Of a stretch of 64,000 nt of DNA, positions 1-9,200 are shown one piece after another. Source of the DNA: Sphingobacteriales bacterium. Lineage in GTDB: Bacteria; Bacteroidota; Bacteroidia; Chitinophagales; Chitinophagaceae. The notes beneath the pieces were generated by a model. It was not told the DNA's origin and did no database searches. It saw only the letters and a program-made list of their open reading frames with translations. The first letter of the stretch is position 1. The number at the start of each line of letters is the position of its first letter. The position numbers and the translations under genes are program-made. The stretch covers positions 451,722-515,721 of the forward strand of contig RXJG01000002.1 in NCBI GenBank assembly GCA_003963365.1, written 5' to 3'.

Positions 1-848
1 CTGCTGGCCCGGTCAATGTATCCATCGCTGGAAATTTTAGAGATACGGGCATCAATGGTAAAATGATCATCAATTAAACCACTGCCTGCTTTGATCGTAT
101 GCTTCCAAGTGTTGAAGGAGCCATATGCATTGCTGGCTTCACCATAAGCATGTTCATTAAATTCATTGGTGCTCATGTTGATGGTAGCGCCAAATGCTCC
201 TGTTCCATTGGAAGAGGTTCCCACACCTCTTTGAATTTGAATACTGCTTACAGAGGAAGAGAAATCAGGCAGGTCAACAAAATAAGTCCCCTGGCTTTCT
301 GCATCATTATACGGAATGCCATTCAGTGTTACATTAATCCGGGTAGCATCTGTACCACGTATGCGAATGCCGGTATAACCTACTCCGTTACCGGCGTCAG
401 AATTTACTACAACCGAAGGAGTTTGATTCACAATAAATGGAAGATCCTGCCCAAGGTTTACTTTCTCAATTTCCTTTTTGCCAATATTGGTTTTGGTAAA
501 AGGAGCTTTGTCTCCGGCACGGGTTGATTTTACTTCTACCGGTTGTAAAAAGAGGTTGATCTTTTCTAATTCAAATACGATTGTTTCACTGGCGGGAATC
601 GTTACACTGTAATCGGCAGTGCGATAGCCAATGCTGCTGATCTTTAAACTGTACTTTCCGTTTTTAAAATTCTCCAGTACGAATTCGCCTTTTTCATCCG
701 TAAGTGCCCCGGCATTATTTACGTCAATGCTGGCGCCGGTTAGCGGCTGTTTGGTTTCTTTGTCAATAACTTTTGCTTTGAAATTCTGTTGTGCCCAGAT
801 GGCATTTGCTGTAAACAATACGCAAATACCCAAAAGCAATTTTTTCAT
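1..848 (-). CDS. TonB-dependent receptor, probably for thiamine or a precursor (3' end outside window)
   Basis: Outer-membrane active transporter; only the N-terminal 282 residues lie in the window, and the frame runs open off the left edge. The ATG at 848 gives a signal peptide (MKKLLLGICVLFTANAIWAQ), then a carboxypeptidase-regulatory-like beta-sandwich (about residues 24-95; VIDKETKQPLTGASI, TDEKGEF), a TonB-box-like stretch, and a plug domain with GVGYTGIRIRGTDATRINVT and GVGTSSNGTGAFGATINMST. A TPP riboswitch lies directly upstream on the same strand. In Bacteroidetes, THI-element-controlled TonB receptors have been proposed to import thiamine. The family call is firm and the substrate is inferred from the riboswitch. 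ORFs called on the plus strand here are antisense shadows. Confidence 0.93.
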   Translation of the reverse strand, partial: MKKLLLGICVLFTANAIWAQQNFKAKVIDKETKQPLTGASIDVNNAGALTDEKGEFVLENFKNGKYSLKISSIGYRTADYSVTIPASETIVFELEKINLFLQPVEVKSTRAGDKAPFTKTNIGKKEIEKVNLGQDLPFIVNQTPSVVVNSDAGNGVGYTGIRIRGTDATRINVTLNGIPYNDAESQGTYFVDLPDFSSSVSSIQIQRGVGTSSNGTGAFGATINMSTNEFNEHAYGEASNAYGSFNTWKHTIKAGSGLIDDHFTIDARISKISSDGYIDRAS

Positions 849-904
849 CTTTTTTGTTTTTGATGGTTAAAAAATTGATTTGGGGTAAAAGCTGCGAAAC
901 GAGG

Positions 905-1000
905 AGGAGTTTGGCGTCCTTCCCTGCGCAGGCATTACCCTGTTCAGGTTCTACGGGTGTTATCTCAGCCATCTTTTTTACGGACAGCACCCCGGGAATC
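905..1000 (-). promoter_or_regulatory. TPP riboswitch (THI element)
   Basis: Read on the minus strand, this contains the conserved TPP aptamer words in order: GGGGTGC, GGCTGAGAT, ACCCG, GAACCTGA, then TAATGCCTGCGCAGGGAA. These match the thiM/thiC-type core (pyrimidine-sensing helix with CUGAGA, pyrophosphate-sensing helix with ACCUGA and GCGNAGGGA). It sits about 57 nt upstream of the receptor start codon and should repress it when TPP is abundant. Outer limits are approximate. The ORF called at 763-1041 on this strand is just the riboswitch read as protein. Confidence 0.95.
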
Positions 1001-1186
1001 TGTTGCCATTGGTCATGTTTAATAACCGTTAGCGGGGGCAAAGATAGGGTAATGATAATTTATAACCAGCTGTAACTTTTTGTATTCAACTTCGTAATAT
1101 AATTATTCCAACCAGCCGTGCAACAGGATAAGCAGGCGCTTGTCCTTTAAATTGAACTAAAGTATTAACCAAAAAACTAAAGACGA

Positions 1187-1906
1187 ATGAAAAAGCTATT
1201 ATTCTTATTTCTGCTGGCAGGATTTACCGCTTCAGCACAGAAAGTTGTTAATGATGAAAATGCGGAAAAACGTACGGTTACTTCTTTTCATGCTATTAAA
1301 GTAAGTGATGGTATCGACTTGTTTTTATCGCAAAGTAATGAAGAGGCGGTAGCAGTAAGTGCCAGCGAAGCCAAGTACAGGGCAAGGATTGTTACGGTGG
1401 TGGAAGATGGGGTATTAAAAATTTATTACGATCATGAAAATAACTGGATCAATTACAATAGCGATAAAAAAAGACTGAAAGCTTACGTTTCTTTTAAAAA
1501 TTTAGATAACCTTAAAGGCAGTTCTGGTGCTGATATCAGTGTGGATGGTACGGTAAATGTCCCTAAGCTGGAAGTAAAACTTTCCAGTGGTGCTTCTTTC
1601 ACGGGTAAAGTGGATATAAATAACCTGGATGTGGATCAAAGCAGTGGTGCCGGCTCTAACTTTACCGGTAAAGCATCCAGCCTTACAGTGGAAACAAGCA
1701 GCGGTGCTGTTTTCCGTGGGTACGACCTGGCTACTGATTTTTGTACTGCTAAAGCCAGCAGTGGCGGTTCAGTAAGAGTTACGGTGAATAAAGAATTATC
1801 TGCTAAAGCCAGCAGTGGTGGTGGTATTCACTATAAAGGAAACGGTGTAATTAAAGATGTAGATACAGGAAGTGGAGGAAGTGTAAGTCGCAGCAAAACT
1901 GAATAA
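1187..1906 (+). CDS. secreted GIN-domain (DUF2807) protein, copy 1
   Basis: 239 residues with a cleavable signal peptide (MKKLLFLFLLAGFTASAQ). The N-terminal third (FHAIKVSDGIDLFLSQ) is the typical opening of head-GIN/DUF2807 proteins. From about residue 105 a repeated SSGA/SSGG motif recurs roughly every 20 residues (SSGADISV, SSGASFTG, SSGAGSNF, SSGAVFRG, SSGGSVRV, SSGGGIHY), as expected for a right-handed beta-helix. It is exported to the periplasm or cell surface. Its function is unknown; the family is sometimes called a putative autotransporter adhesin, but nothing here shows adhesion. It is followed after 28 bp by a paralogue, probably in the same transcript. Confidence 0.85.
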   Translation: MKKLLFLFLLAGFTASAQKVVNDENAEKRTVTSFHAIKVSDGIDLFLSQSNEEAVAVSASEAKYRARIVTVVEDGVLKIYYDHENNWINYNSDKKRLKAYVSFKNLDNLKGSSGADISVDGTVNVPKLEVKLSSGASFTGKVDINNLDVDQSSGAGSNFTGKASSLTVETSSGAVFRGYDLATDFCTAKASSGGSVRVTVNKELSAKASSGGGIHYKGNGVIKDVDTGSGGSVSRSKTE

Positions 1907-1934
1907 AATAATTGACCGATTAAAATAACAACTC

Positions 1935-2660
1935 ATGCGCAAACTATTATTATTAACTGCTCTCTCTCTTACTGCCATCATCTCTTATGCACAAAAGAAA
2001 GTGTATGATGAAAATGCTGAAGTAAGAATGACCGGAAAAGATTTTAATGCTATAAAAGTATCAGGCGGTATTGATCTTTATTTAAGCCAGGATAATGAAA
2101 CAACGGTGGTTGCCAGTGCATCCGAAACAAAATACCGTGACCGTATTAAAACAGAAATTACAGATGGTGTATTAAGAATTTGGTATGATACAGAAGGAAG
2201 TATGTGGAAATGGAATACCGGTAACAAGAAGTTGAAAGTATATGTTGCCTGTAAGAATATTGATAAGCTGATTGCATCCGGAGCAAGCGATGTACATATT
2301 GAGGGAACATTGAGTGCTAATAACCTGGATTTAGATATAACCGGAGCAAGTGATTTAAAAGGAAGATTACAAGTAAAGGGCAAATTGAATATTGAACAAA
2401 GCGGGGCATCTGATGCAAGAGTGGAAGGCAGTGCCAGTGAACTGTATATAAAGGCAAGTGGTGCCAGTGATTTTAAAGGATATGATTTTGAAACACAAAC
2501 CTGCGAAGCACATGCCAGTGGCGCCAGCGATATTCAAATTTCTGTAAGTAAGGAGTTAAAAGCATATGCCAGTGGTGCCAGTGATATATACTACAGGGGT
2601 AATGCATCTATTACAGACATGCATTCATCCGGTGCCAGCAGTGTTAAGAAAAGGAGTTGA
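1935..2660 (+). CDS. secreted GIN-domain (DUF2807) protein, copy 2
   Basis: 241 residues, a tandem paralogue of the preceding gene. It has a signal peptide (MRKLLLLTALSLTAIISYAQ) and the same opening (FNAIKVSGGIDLYLSQ). Its beta-helix turns use a different invariant motif, SGASD (SGASDVHI, TGASDLKG, SGASDARV, SGASDFKG, SGASDIQI, SGASDIYY), instead of SSGA/SSGG. Length, domain order and repeat number match copy 1, so the pair arose by duplication followed by uniform drift of the turn motif. It is likely the last gene of a two-gene operon, as a hairpin follows the stop. Function is not known. Confidence 0.85.
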   Translation: MRKLLLLTALSLTAIISYAQKKVYDENAEVRMTGKDFNAIKVSGGIDLYLSQDNETTVVASASETKYRDRIKTEITDGVLRIWYDTEGSMWKWNTGNKKLKVYVACKNIDKLIASGASDVHIEGTLSANNLDLDITGASDLKGRLQVKGKLNIEQSGASDARVEGSASELYIKASGASDFKGYDFETQTCEAHASGASDIQISVSKELKAYASGASDIYYRGNASITDMHSSGASSVKKRS

Positions 2661-2681
2661 TACTTTAGCTGTCAATAAAAC

Positions 2682-2720
2682 AAATGGTCAGTGCTTTATG
2701 TATTGGCCATTTTTATTTTG
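2682..2720 (+). terminator. probable rho-independent terminator after the GIN pair
   Basis: AAATGGTCA and TGGCCATTT form a 9-bp stem with one G-U pair around a 13-nt loop, followed by a T-rich run. It lies 22 bp after the second GIN stop codon. Confidence 0.65.
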
Positions 2721-2963
2721 TAATGGTTACTTTCAACAGTAGTTACTGAAAGCCCTTCCCGGTATTCAGCGTTAAAAGATTATTTTCTATTGGCGAAAGT
2801 GATATCTTCAGCAGGGGCATTCATTTTCGTTTAATAACAACGGGTGAATAAAAATTTATTTCGGTTAATATTAAATGTTTTAAAAGTAAACCCGTAAAGC
2901 AATCAATACAAAAGAAGCTAAAAGCGTACACATACAATTAAATTAATTTAAGTTCTTCAATTA

Positions 2964-2995
2964 TTTGGCGGCAAAGTATTATTGCCGTACATTTG
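2964..2995 (+). promoter_or_regulatory. Bacteroidota-type promoter of tRNA-fMet
   Basis: TTTG at 2964-2967, a 20-nt spacer, and TACATTTG at 2988-2995 match the -33 TTTG / -7 TAnnTTTG consensus of Bacteroidetes primary sigma factor promoters. The tRNA starts 10 nt further on. Confidence 0.7.
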
Positions 2996-3005
2996 CGCCT
3001 CACAT

Positions 3006-3077
<72 letters not shown>

Positions 3078-3082
3078 CAAAA

Positions 3083-3108
3083 GCCCCGCAAAACGGGGCA
3101 ATTTTTTT
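3083..3108 (+). terminator. terminator of tRNA-fMet
   Basis: GCCCCG / CGGGGC stem with a CAAAA loop, followed by AA and seven T's. Confidence 0.85.
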
Positions 3109-3194
3109 CTTGCAGGCTTTAGTACCAGCAATGAATTTGATTATCTCCTCAATTCTTCGCTATCAGCTAACGGCTTGCGTTAACAGTTAACACA

Positions 3195-4064
3195 ATGAAA
3201 GCCGGTTTCGTCAACATCTTTGGTAAACCTAATGCAGGTAAAAGCACACTTCTCAATGCACTGATAGGAGAAAAACTGGCTATTGTATCATCCAAAGTAC
3301 AAACTACCCGTCACCGTATTAAAGGATTTCTTACTACAGATGAATACCAAATCATCTTCTCTGATACACCGGGCATCATTGAACCTAAATACAAGTTGCA
3401 TGAAAAAATGATGGGGGCTGTTAAAACCAGCCTCGAAGATGCCGATGTGGCTTTACTGCTGGTAGATGTAAAAGATAACCTGGATGAAGTAAATACCATC
3501 TTTGAAGGATTACAATTAAAAGTACCAGCTATTGTAGTTATTAATAAGATTGATAAAGTAAATAAAGAAAAGACAGCAGAGGTGGTTGAGTATTTTAAAA
3601 CGAAACCTTATGCAAAGAAAGTAATCACTATCTCCGCTTTACAAAAAGCAAAGCTGGATGATCTGCTCAAAGAGATACTTTCTTTTTTGCCTGACGGTCT
3701 ACCTTTTTATGATAGTGATGATATTACTGATGCTACGCAACGTTTTTTAGCAGGAGAGTTGATAAGGGAAAAGATATTTGAATTATTTGGAGAAGAAGTT
3801 CCTTATCAAACCACTGTACTGGTAACTGAGTTTAAAGAGAAATCAACTTTAATAAAAATAGCAGCCGATATTATTGTACATAGGGAAACACAAAAAGGAA
3901 TTATTTTAGGAGAGCGGGGAAAAATGATCAAAAAGCTTGGCACGGAATCCAGGGCATCCATAGAACAATTCTTAGGATCAAAAGTATTCCTGGAGCTTTT
4001 TGTAAAAGTAAAACCAAAATGGAGAGATGATGATTTGCGGTTGAAAGAGTATGGATATAGTTAA
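3195..4064 (+). CDS. era: GTPase Era
   Basis: 289 residues. Essential GTPase that binds the 3' end of 16S rRNA and helps 30S maturation. The G domain shows G1 GKPNAGKST (residues 11-19), G3 DTPG, G4 NKID and G5 SAL. The C-terminal third is a KH domain with ILGERGKMIKKLGTESR. Length is normal for the family. The ATG at 3195 is the obvious start, right before the G1 strand. It is followed after 105 bp by der, another ribosome-assembly GTPase, so the two may be co-expressed. Confidence 0.97.
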   Translation: MKAGFVNIFGKPNAGKSTLLNALIGEKLAIVSSKVQTTRHRIKGFLTTDEYQIIFSDTPGIIEPKYKLHEKMMGAVKTSLEDADVALLLVDVKDNLDEVNTIFEGLQLKVPAIVVINKIDKVNKEKTAEVVEYFKTKPYAKKVITISALQKAKLDDLLKEILSFLPDGLPFYDSDDITDATQRFLAGELIREKIFELFGEEVPYQTTVLVTEFKEKSTLIKIAADIIVHRETQKGIILGERGKMIKKLGTESRASIEQFLGSKVFLELFVKVKPKWRDDDLRLKEYGYS

Positions 4065-4169
4065 GTTTAAAAGTCAAAAGTAAAAATTCAAAATCCTTCA
4101 TAATTAACCAGCAACTAAAAACCCCGTCCAACCGGGTCATCCGGGCGGACAGTAACAAGCAACAAGAAT

Positions 4170-5480
4170 ATGGGATTCACAGTAGCAATAGTAGGGAGGC
4201 CAAATGTTGGCAAGAGTACCTTCTTCAACCGTATGCTGGAGCAGCGTAAGGCCATTGTAGATGATCAGAGCGGCGTTACCCGTGACCGCCAGTATGGGGT
4301 GACTGACTGGAATGGTAAAACTTTCAACCTCATCGACACAGGAGGTTTTGTTCCCGACAGCCAGGATGTATTTGAAAGAGAGATCCGCAAGCAGGTGAAG
4401 ATCGCCCTTGATGAATCCAACGCTGTTGTCTTTATGGTGGATGCTGCTACTGGGGTAACAGATTTGGATGAAGCTATGGCCGATGTATTGCGGCGTACCG
4501 CTAAAAAAGTTTTCCTGGTGGTAAATAAAGTGGATAACAATGAACGCATGCTGGAAGGAGCAGAGTTTTACAGCCTGGGTTTTGAACATATCTTTTTTGT
4601 TTCTTCCATAACGGGTAGTGGCACGGGCGAATTACTGGATGCATTGGCTGAACTTATTCCCGCCGATACATCGGAGGAAGAAGAAAAAACAATTCCCCGC
4701 TTTGCCATTATTGGCCAGCCCAATGTTGGTAAATCATCTTTACTCAATTCACTCATAGGAGAGGAGCGTACCATAGTAAGTGATATTGCCGGAACGACAA
4801 GAGATACTATTCATACTCACTATAATTTATTTGGCAAAGAATTTATGCTGATCGATACAGCAGGGTTACGCCGCAAAACAAAAGTGGAAGAAGACCTGGA
4901 GTTTTATTCAGTGATCCGTGCTATTAAAGCATTGGATGAAGCGGATGTATGTTTATTACTGATCGATGCTACCAAAGGAATTACTCAACAGGATTTGAAT
5001 ATATTTTCACTGGCGGTAAAAAAAGGAAAGGGTATTGTGATACTGGTAAATAAATGGGACCTGGTTGAAGATAAACAAACCAACACGGCCCGTGATTATG
5101 AAAAAGAATTAAAAAACCGGTTGGCTCCTTTTAATGATGTACCGGTGATCTTTATCTCTGCCAAAGAAAAAACAAGAATACACAAAGCAGTGGAGACTGC
5201 CCTTGAGGTATATGAAAACCGCCAGCGTAAAGTGCCTACCAATGAATTAAATGAGGTAATGCTGAAGGCTATTGAAGCCTATCATGCACCGGTAGTTCGT
5301 GGCCATGCCATTAAGATCAAATACATTTCGCAATTGCCTACGCATACACCCTCCTTTGCTTTCTTCTGTAATTTTCCGGATGATATCAAAACACCTTACC
5401 GCAATTATCTCGAAAACCAGTTACGAAAGAATTTCCAGTTTACGGGTGTGCCGGTGAGGATTTATTTCAGGAAGAAGTAG
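4170..5480 (+). CDS. der: GTPase Der (EngA)
   Basis: 436 residues, a double-GTPase acting in 50S subunit maturation. The first G domain (residues 4-160) carries GRPNVGKST, DTGG and NKVD; the second (about 175-345) carries GQPNVGKSS, DTAG and NKWD. The C-terminal KH-like domain ends in GVPVRIYFRKK. Start ATG at 4170. The spacer from era holds a small imperfect inverted repeat (CCGTCC and GGGCGGAC), possibly a REP-like element. Confidence 0.97.
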   Translation: MGFTVAIVGRPNVGKSTFFNRMLEQRKAIVDDQSGVTRDRQYGVTDWNGKTFNLIDTGGFVPDSQDVFEREIRKQVKIALDESNAVVFMVDAATGVTDLDEAMADVLRRTAKKVFLVVNKVDNNERMLEGAEFYSLGFEHIFFVSSITGSGTGELLDALAELIPADTSEEEEKTIPRFAIIGQPNVGKSSLLNSLIGEERTIVSDIAGTTRDTIHTHYNLFGKEFMLIDTAGLRRKTKVEEDLEFYSVIRAIKALDEADVCLLLIDATKGITQQDLNIFSLAVKKGKGIVILVNKWDLVEDKQTNTARDYEKELKNRLAPFNDVPVIFISAKEKTRIHKAVETALEVYENRQRKVPTNELNEVMLKAIEAYHAPVVRGHAIKIKYISQLPTHTPSFAFFCNFPDDIKTPYRNYLENQLRKNFQFTGVPVRIYFRKK

Positions 5481-5577
5481 GGGTTTGTGAATGCTGGAGG
5501 CCGGCCCCAATTTCTGTATCACAGCACATATGAGTGGGCAATAATTATTAACTTTAACCGGCATACTCTTATTGAAT

Positions 5578-5814
5578 ATGAAAAAATTGTTCATCCTTTT
5601 CTTTCTTTCACTATTTTTATTTTCCTGTAACAGCGAAACAACCAGGGAAAATAACACTGATAGTTCTTCAGCTAAAGAGCCGGTACCTTTAAACGACAGT
5701 ACGAATGTGCATCCCGGAGATAGTATCAATACTATAATTAAACCTGCACCAGATAGCCTCAAACCTGTTAGCATCCGCTTTGGTGATAACAAAACACGTG
5801 ACTCCACCCGGTAA
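5578..5814 (+). CDS. small predicted lipoprotein
   Basis: 78 residues from the ATG at 5578; the ORF track extends it two codons to a TTG, but the signal sequence begins naturally with MKKLFILFFLSLFLF. A lipobox (FLFSC) gives a mature N-terminal Cys at about residue 17. The rest is low-complexity, rich in Ser, Asp, Asn and Pro, with no domain I recognise. It is probably anchored in the outer or inner membrane. The minus-strand ORF 5421-5807 overlapping it lacks any family signature and is treated as a shadow. Confidence 0.65.
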   Translation: MKKLFILFFLSLFLFSCNSETTRENNTDSSSAKEPVPLNDSTNVHPGDSINTIIKPAPDSLKPVSIRFGDNKTRDSTR

Positions 5815-6226
5815 TAGTTTTATTGGTGTAACCAGATGACATAAAAGCTATGCCGCAAAGAACCTTTTAATAAGTTTACATAATTGGGATTTGTATCTAT
5901 TGTGCACCAAAACACGGCCTGGTTGGTTATATCTTCTCTTTATCTAACCATGCAAAAAAGCATACAATTTTAAGCTGATCCAATACCCCTTTAAAGCCAT
6001 TTCATCCACCTGTTCTAACAGGCTGGTTTGATCAGCCGGTAATCCCGTTTGGGTAATTTTTCATATTTACACTATTGGATTATGAACAATTGGCACAGCC
6101 ACTTGTTTCTTAAGTAATTACATTTTATATTAGTGTTTAGTTTTATTGCAAATCCCTTTCCTTTTAAAGCCTGTACCCTTCTCCTAATGATTTACTTATT
6201 AAAAGGCGTATCCACAAAGGCTTTGT
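5815..6226. other. intergenic, 412 bp
   Basis: No ORF with coding character and no recognisable RNA. It should hold the promoter of the large T9SS cargo gene, but I cannot point to a clear TAnnTTTG at a convincing distance. Confidence 0.5.
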
Positions 6227-9200
6227 ATGAGGAAATTTTACTTGCTTTTTTTATTAGGTATTACTATTTCTAAAGTATTATCCGCTAACTCTGGTATATG
6301 TGAAAGTTATGCCATCTTAAATATTAATGGTGCAGGAAATGTATATTATGACATGCAGGCTGTTACTGCAAATCCGGATTTTAACGGGAATAATCTTGGT
6401 TCTTTCAATATCGGTAGTAATTCACTTATTTTAAACGGTGCTCAAAACAAGATTTACAAGTGCGTTTCGGATAATATTTATCAATCCTATTTTTATTATC
6501 GTATTTACAAAACTACTGCTACACCCGGTGTATTTAATTCTTCCGTAATTCTTTACAATTCTAATATTGCTCCTACAGCCTGTAGTTGTGGTGGTACTGA
6601 TCAACTTTGGGAATCATCCGGGGCAAATATCAATGTGTTAAATGGCCTTACGCCGGGTACTTATTACCTGGAAATATATACTAATGCTGATTTTACCTAT
6701 GCAGGTGGCAGCGGCACCCATTATGCTAATAATGGCGGTGCAAATTATAAAGCTACTTTTACTGTTTCGCCGGTATATGTAACATCCACCACCGGTACTT
6801 CTCCGGCTACCTATGCAACACTTAAAACTGCTTTTGATGCCATTAATGCCGGTACACATAAAGGAACAATTGCTGTTACCATTTATGGCAATACAACTGA
6901 AACAGCTACTGCCGCACTTAATGCCAGTGGTTCCGGCAGTTCCAGTTACACAACAGTTACCATAAAGCCGTCCGGACTTATAACAGTGAGCGGCTCTATA
7001 GACGGTTTACCATTGGTTGATTTGAACGGAGCTGATAATGTAACCATTGACGGGTTAAATGATGGTACCAACAGTTTAATAATATCTAATACCAGTGTTT
7101 CCAATCTTGCAAATACATCAACCATACGGTTTATTAATGATGCGACCAATAATACGATTACAAATGTCACCATACAAGGTTCTTCAACTACGGCTCTCAA
7201 CAGCAAAGGAGGTACAATTTTTTTTAGTACAGCTGCAACTGGTGGTTCGGGGAATGATAATAATTTAATTTCTAATTGTAATATAGGGGCGGCTGGGTCA
7301 AATATTCCTAATACAGCCATTCTTGGACAAGGAAGTAACATATCAAGTGCTCACAATAGTAATGTAGTAATAACTAACTGTAATATTTACGATTTTTTTG
7401 ATGTAGTGGGTGGTTCGAGGGGAATTTATATTGATGATGGGAATACCAACTGGACAATTTCCAATAATAAAATTTATCAAACAAGCAACAGGGCATGGAC
7501 CTCTTCCAGTGGTAGTGGGTATGTACAAAGAGCTATATCCATTATTCAATCGGCTAGTGTGGGTAGTAATTTCCAGATTACAAACAATACCATTGGCTTT
7601 TCAAATTCAAGCGGCACAGGGACATACAATCTACAGAATTACACCAACGCATTTATAGGTATTGATCTCAAAACAGGGTCAATTACCGCTACTACAGTTC
7701 AGGGTAATATCATTGCAGGTATAAGTCAAACCACCACCGCTCAAAACAGCAGCAATGGTGTTCCTGCTTTTGTGGGCATTTATGCAGAATCCGGCCTGTT
7801 TACTATCAGTAATAATACAATTGGAGGATCCGCAGCAGGCAATAAAATCAGTTTTGCCTCCAGCAATGTAAATCCAAATGACTGGATTGGTATTTATTCT
7901 ACGGCATCTTCAACTATAACATCTAATACCATCGATAATATTGCGGTAACCAGCACAGGTAACGCAACCACCTTATCGGGCATACGGGCGGCAACAAGTG
8001 TTACCAATGTCATTAATGGTAATACCATTGGCAGTACAAACGGGTTAAGTTCTACAGCCACTTCCGGAAAAGTAGTGGGTATATATATTGAGTCAGGCAC
8101 GCCCACTGTTATGAACAATAAAATTGCTGCCCTTTCCACTCCTTATTTTATAACCGGTATTGGTGTATATGGTGGCAGTTCAGCACTTGTGTATAATAAT
8201 TTTATTGCCCTTGGTTCAGGGGTTACATCAAATAGTATAATGGCTGGTATAGAGCATAACGGGGGCACATCGCCGTCCTTTTATTATAATACTGTACGCT
8301 TACAGGGTGCAGTCAGTTCGGGCGGGAATTCCACTGCGGCTTTTATGGTAAGTGCGTCTTTGTCAGCTACGGCAATCAATAATATTTTTTATAATGAGCG
8401 TTCTGGTGGCACGGGGGTACACTACGGTATCATGTTTGGCCTTGGTGTAAATTATACAGGTGATTATAATGATATTTATGCAGCAGGCGGGCAAACTGGT
8501 ACCATTAACGGGAGTGGCAATTTTTCAGGAATTGCAAACTGGCGCACTGGCTCGGGACAGGATGCTAATTCCATCGAAGCCGCTATAACTTTCACCAGTA
8601 CAACGGATCTTCATATTGCACCGGCATCCTATACTGTGGTTAAGAACAAAGGGGTCGATATTTCCCCAACAGTTACCACCGATATTGACGGAGAAAACCG
8701 CAAACCATCCTGCGGTACAGATGTGGGGGCCGATGAAATTTATTTTAATAATACAGCCGGTATTAACCAGTGGACGGGTGCATCTGACACCAAATGGTGT
8801 AATGCCTGTAACTGGGATAAAGAAACTATTCCTTCTTCCAGCGACAGTGCAGTTATTACAACCAGTTTATATGGCAACTACCCGGTATTAAATACTGCTG
8901 CGGGTTGCGGCGCCTCTGTTATTGGCGGGTTATCCATTACCGGCAGCGCCTCCTTAACCATTGGTACGGGAGGTTCTCTAACCGTGAATGGCGGCTTTAA
9001 TAACGCTGCCACCTTTACGCAAACGGGAGGCGATATCAACTTTGCCGGCACAAGTTCCAAAACCATTGCCTCCACAACTGACCTTAGTTTTTATAATGTA
9101 ACCTTTAGCGGGGGAGGGGCAAAAAATTTAACCGCTAATGCTACTGTTCATGGTACACTTGGTTTAACCAGCGGTATAGTAAATGTTTCTGCCAGTAAAT

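Larger units (their letters stand above)
2661..3005. other. intergenic, 345 bp
   Basis: Apart from the terminator at its left end and the tRNA promoter at its right end I see no gene, no ORF with coding character and no repeat. It is very AT-rich. Confidence 0.6.

Noticed and set aside
763-1041. Minus-strand ORF of 92 residues
   Set aside because: It is the TPP riboswitch translated (KMAEITPVEPEQGNACAGKDA is the THI box read as codons) and runs out of frame into the receptor start.
5421-5807. Minus-strand ORF of 128 residues antisense to the small lipoprotein
   Set aside because: No family motif, start region or ribosome site; the plus-strand frame has a proper lipoprotein signal instead.
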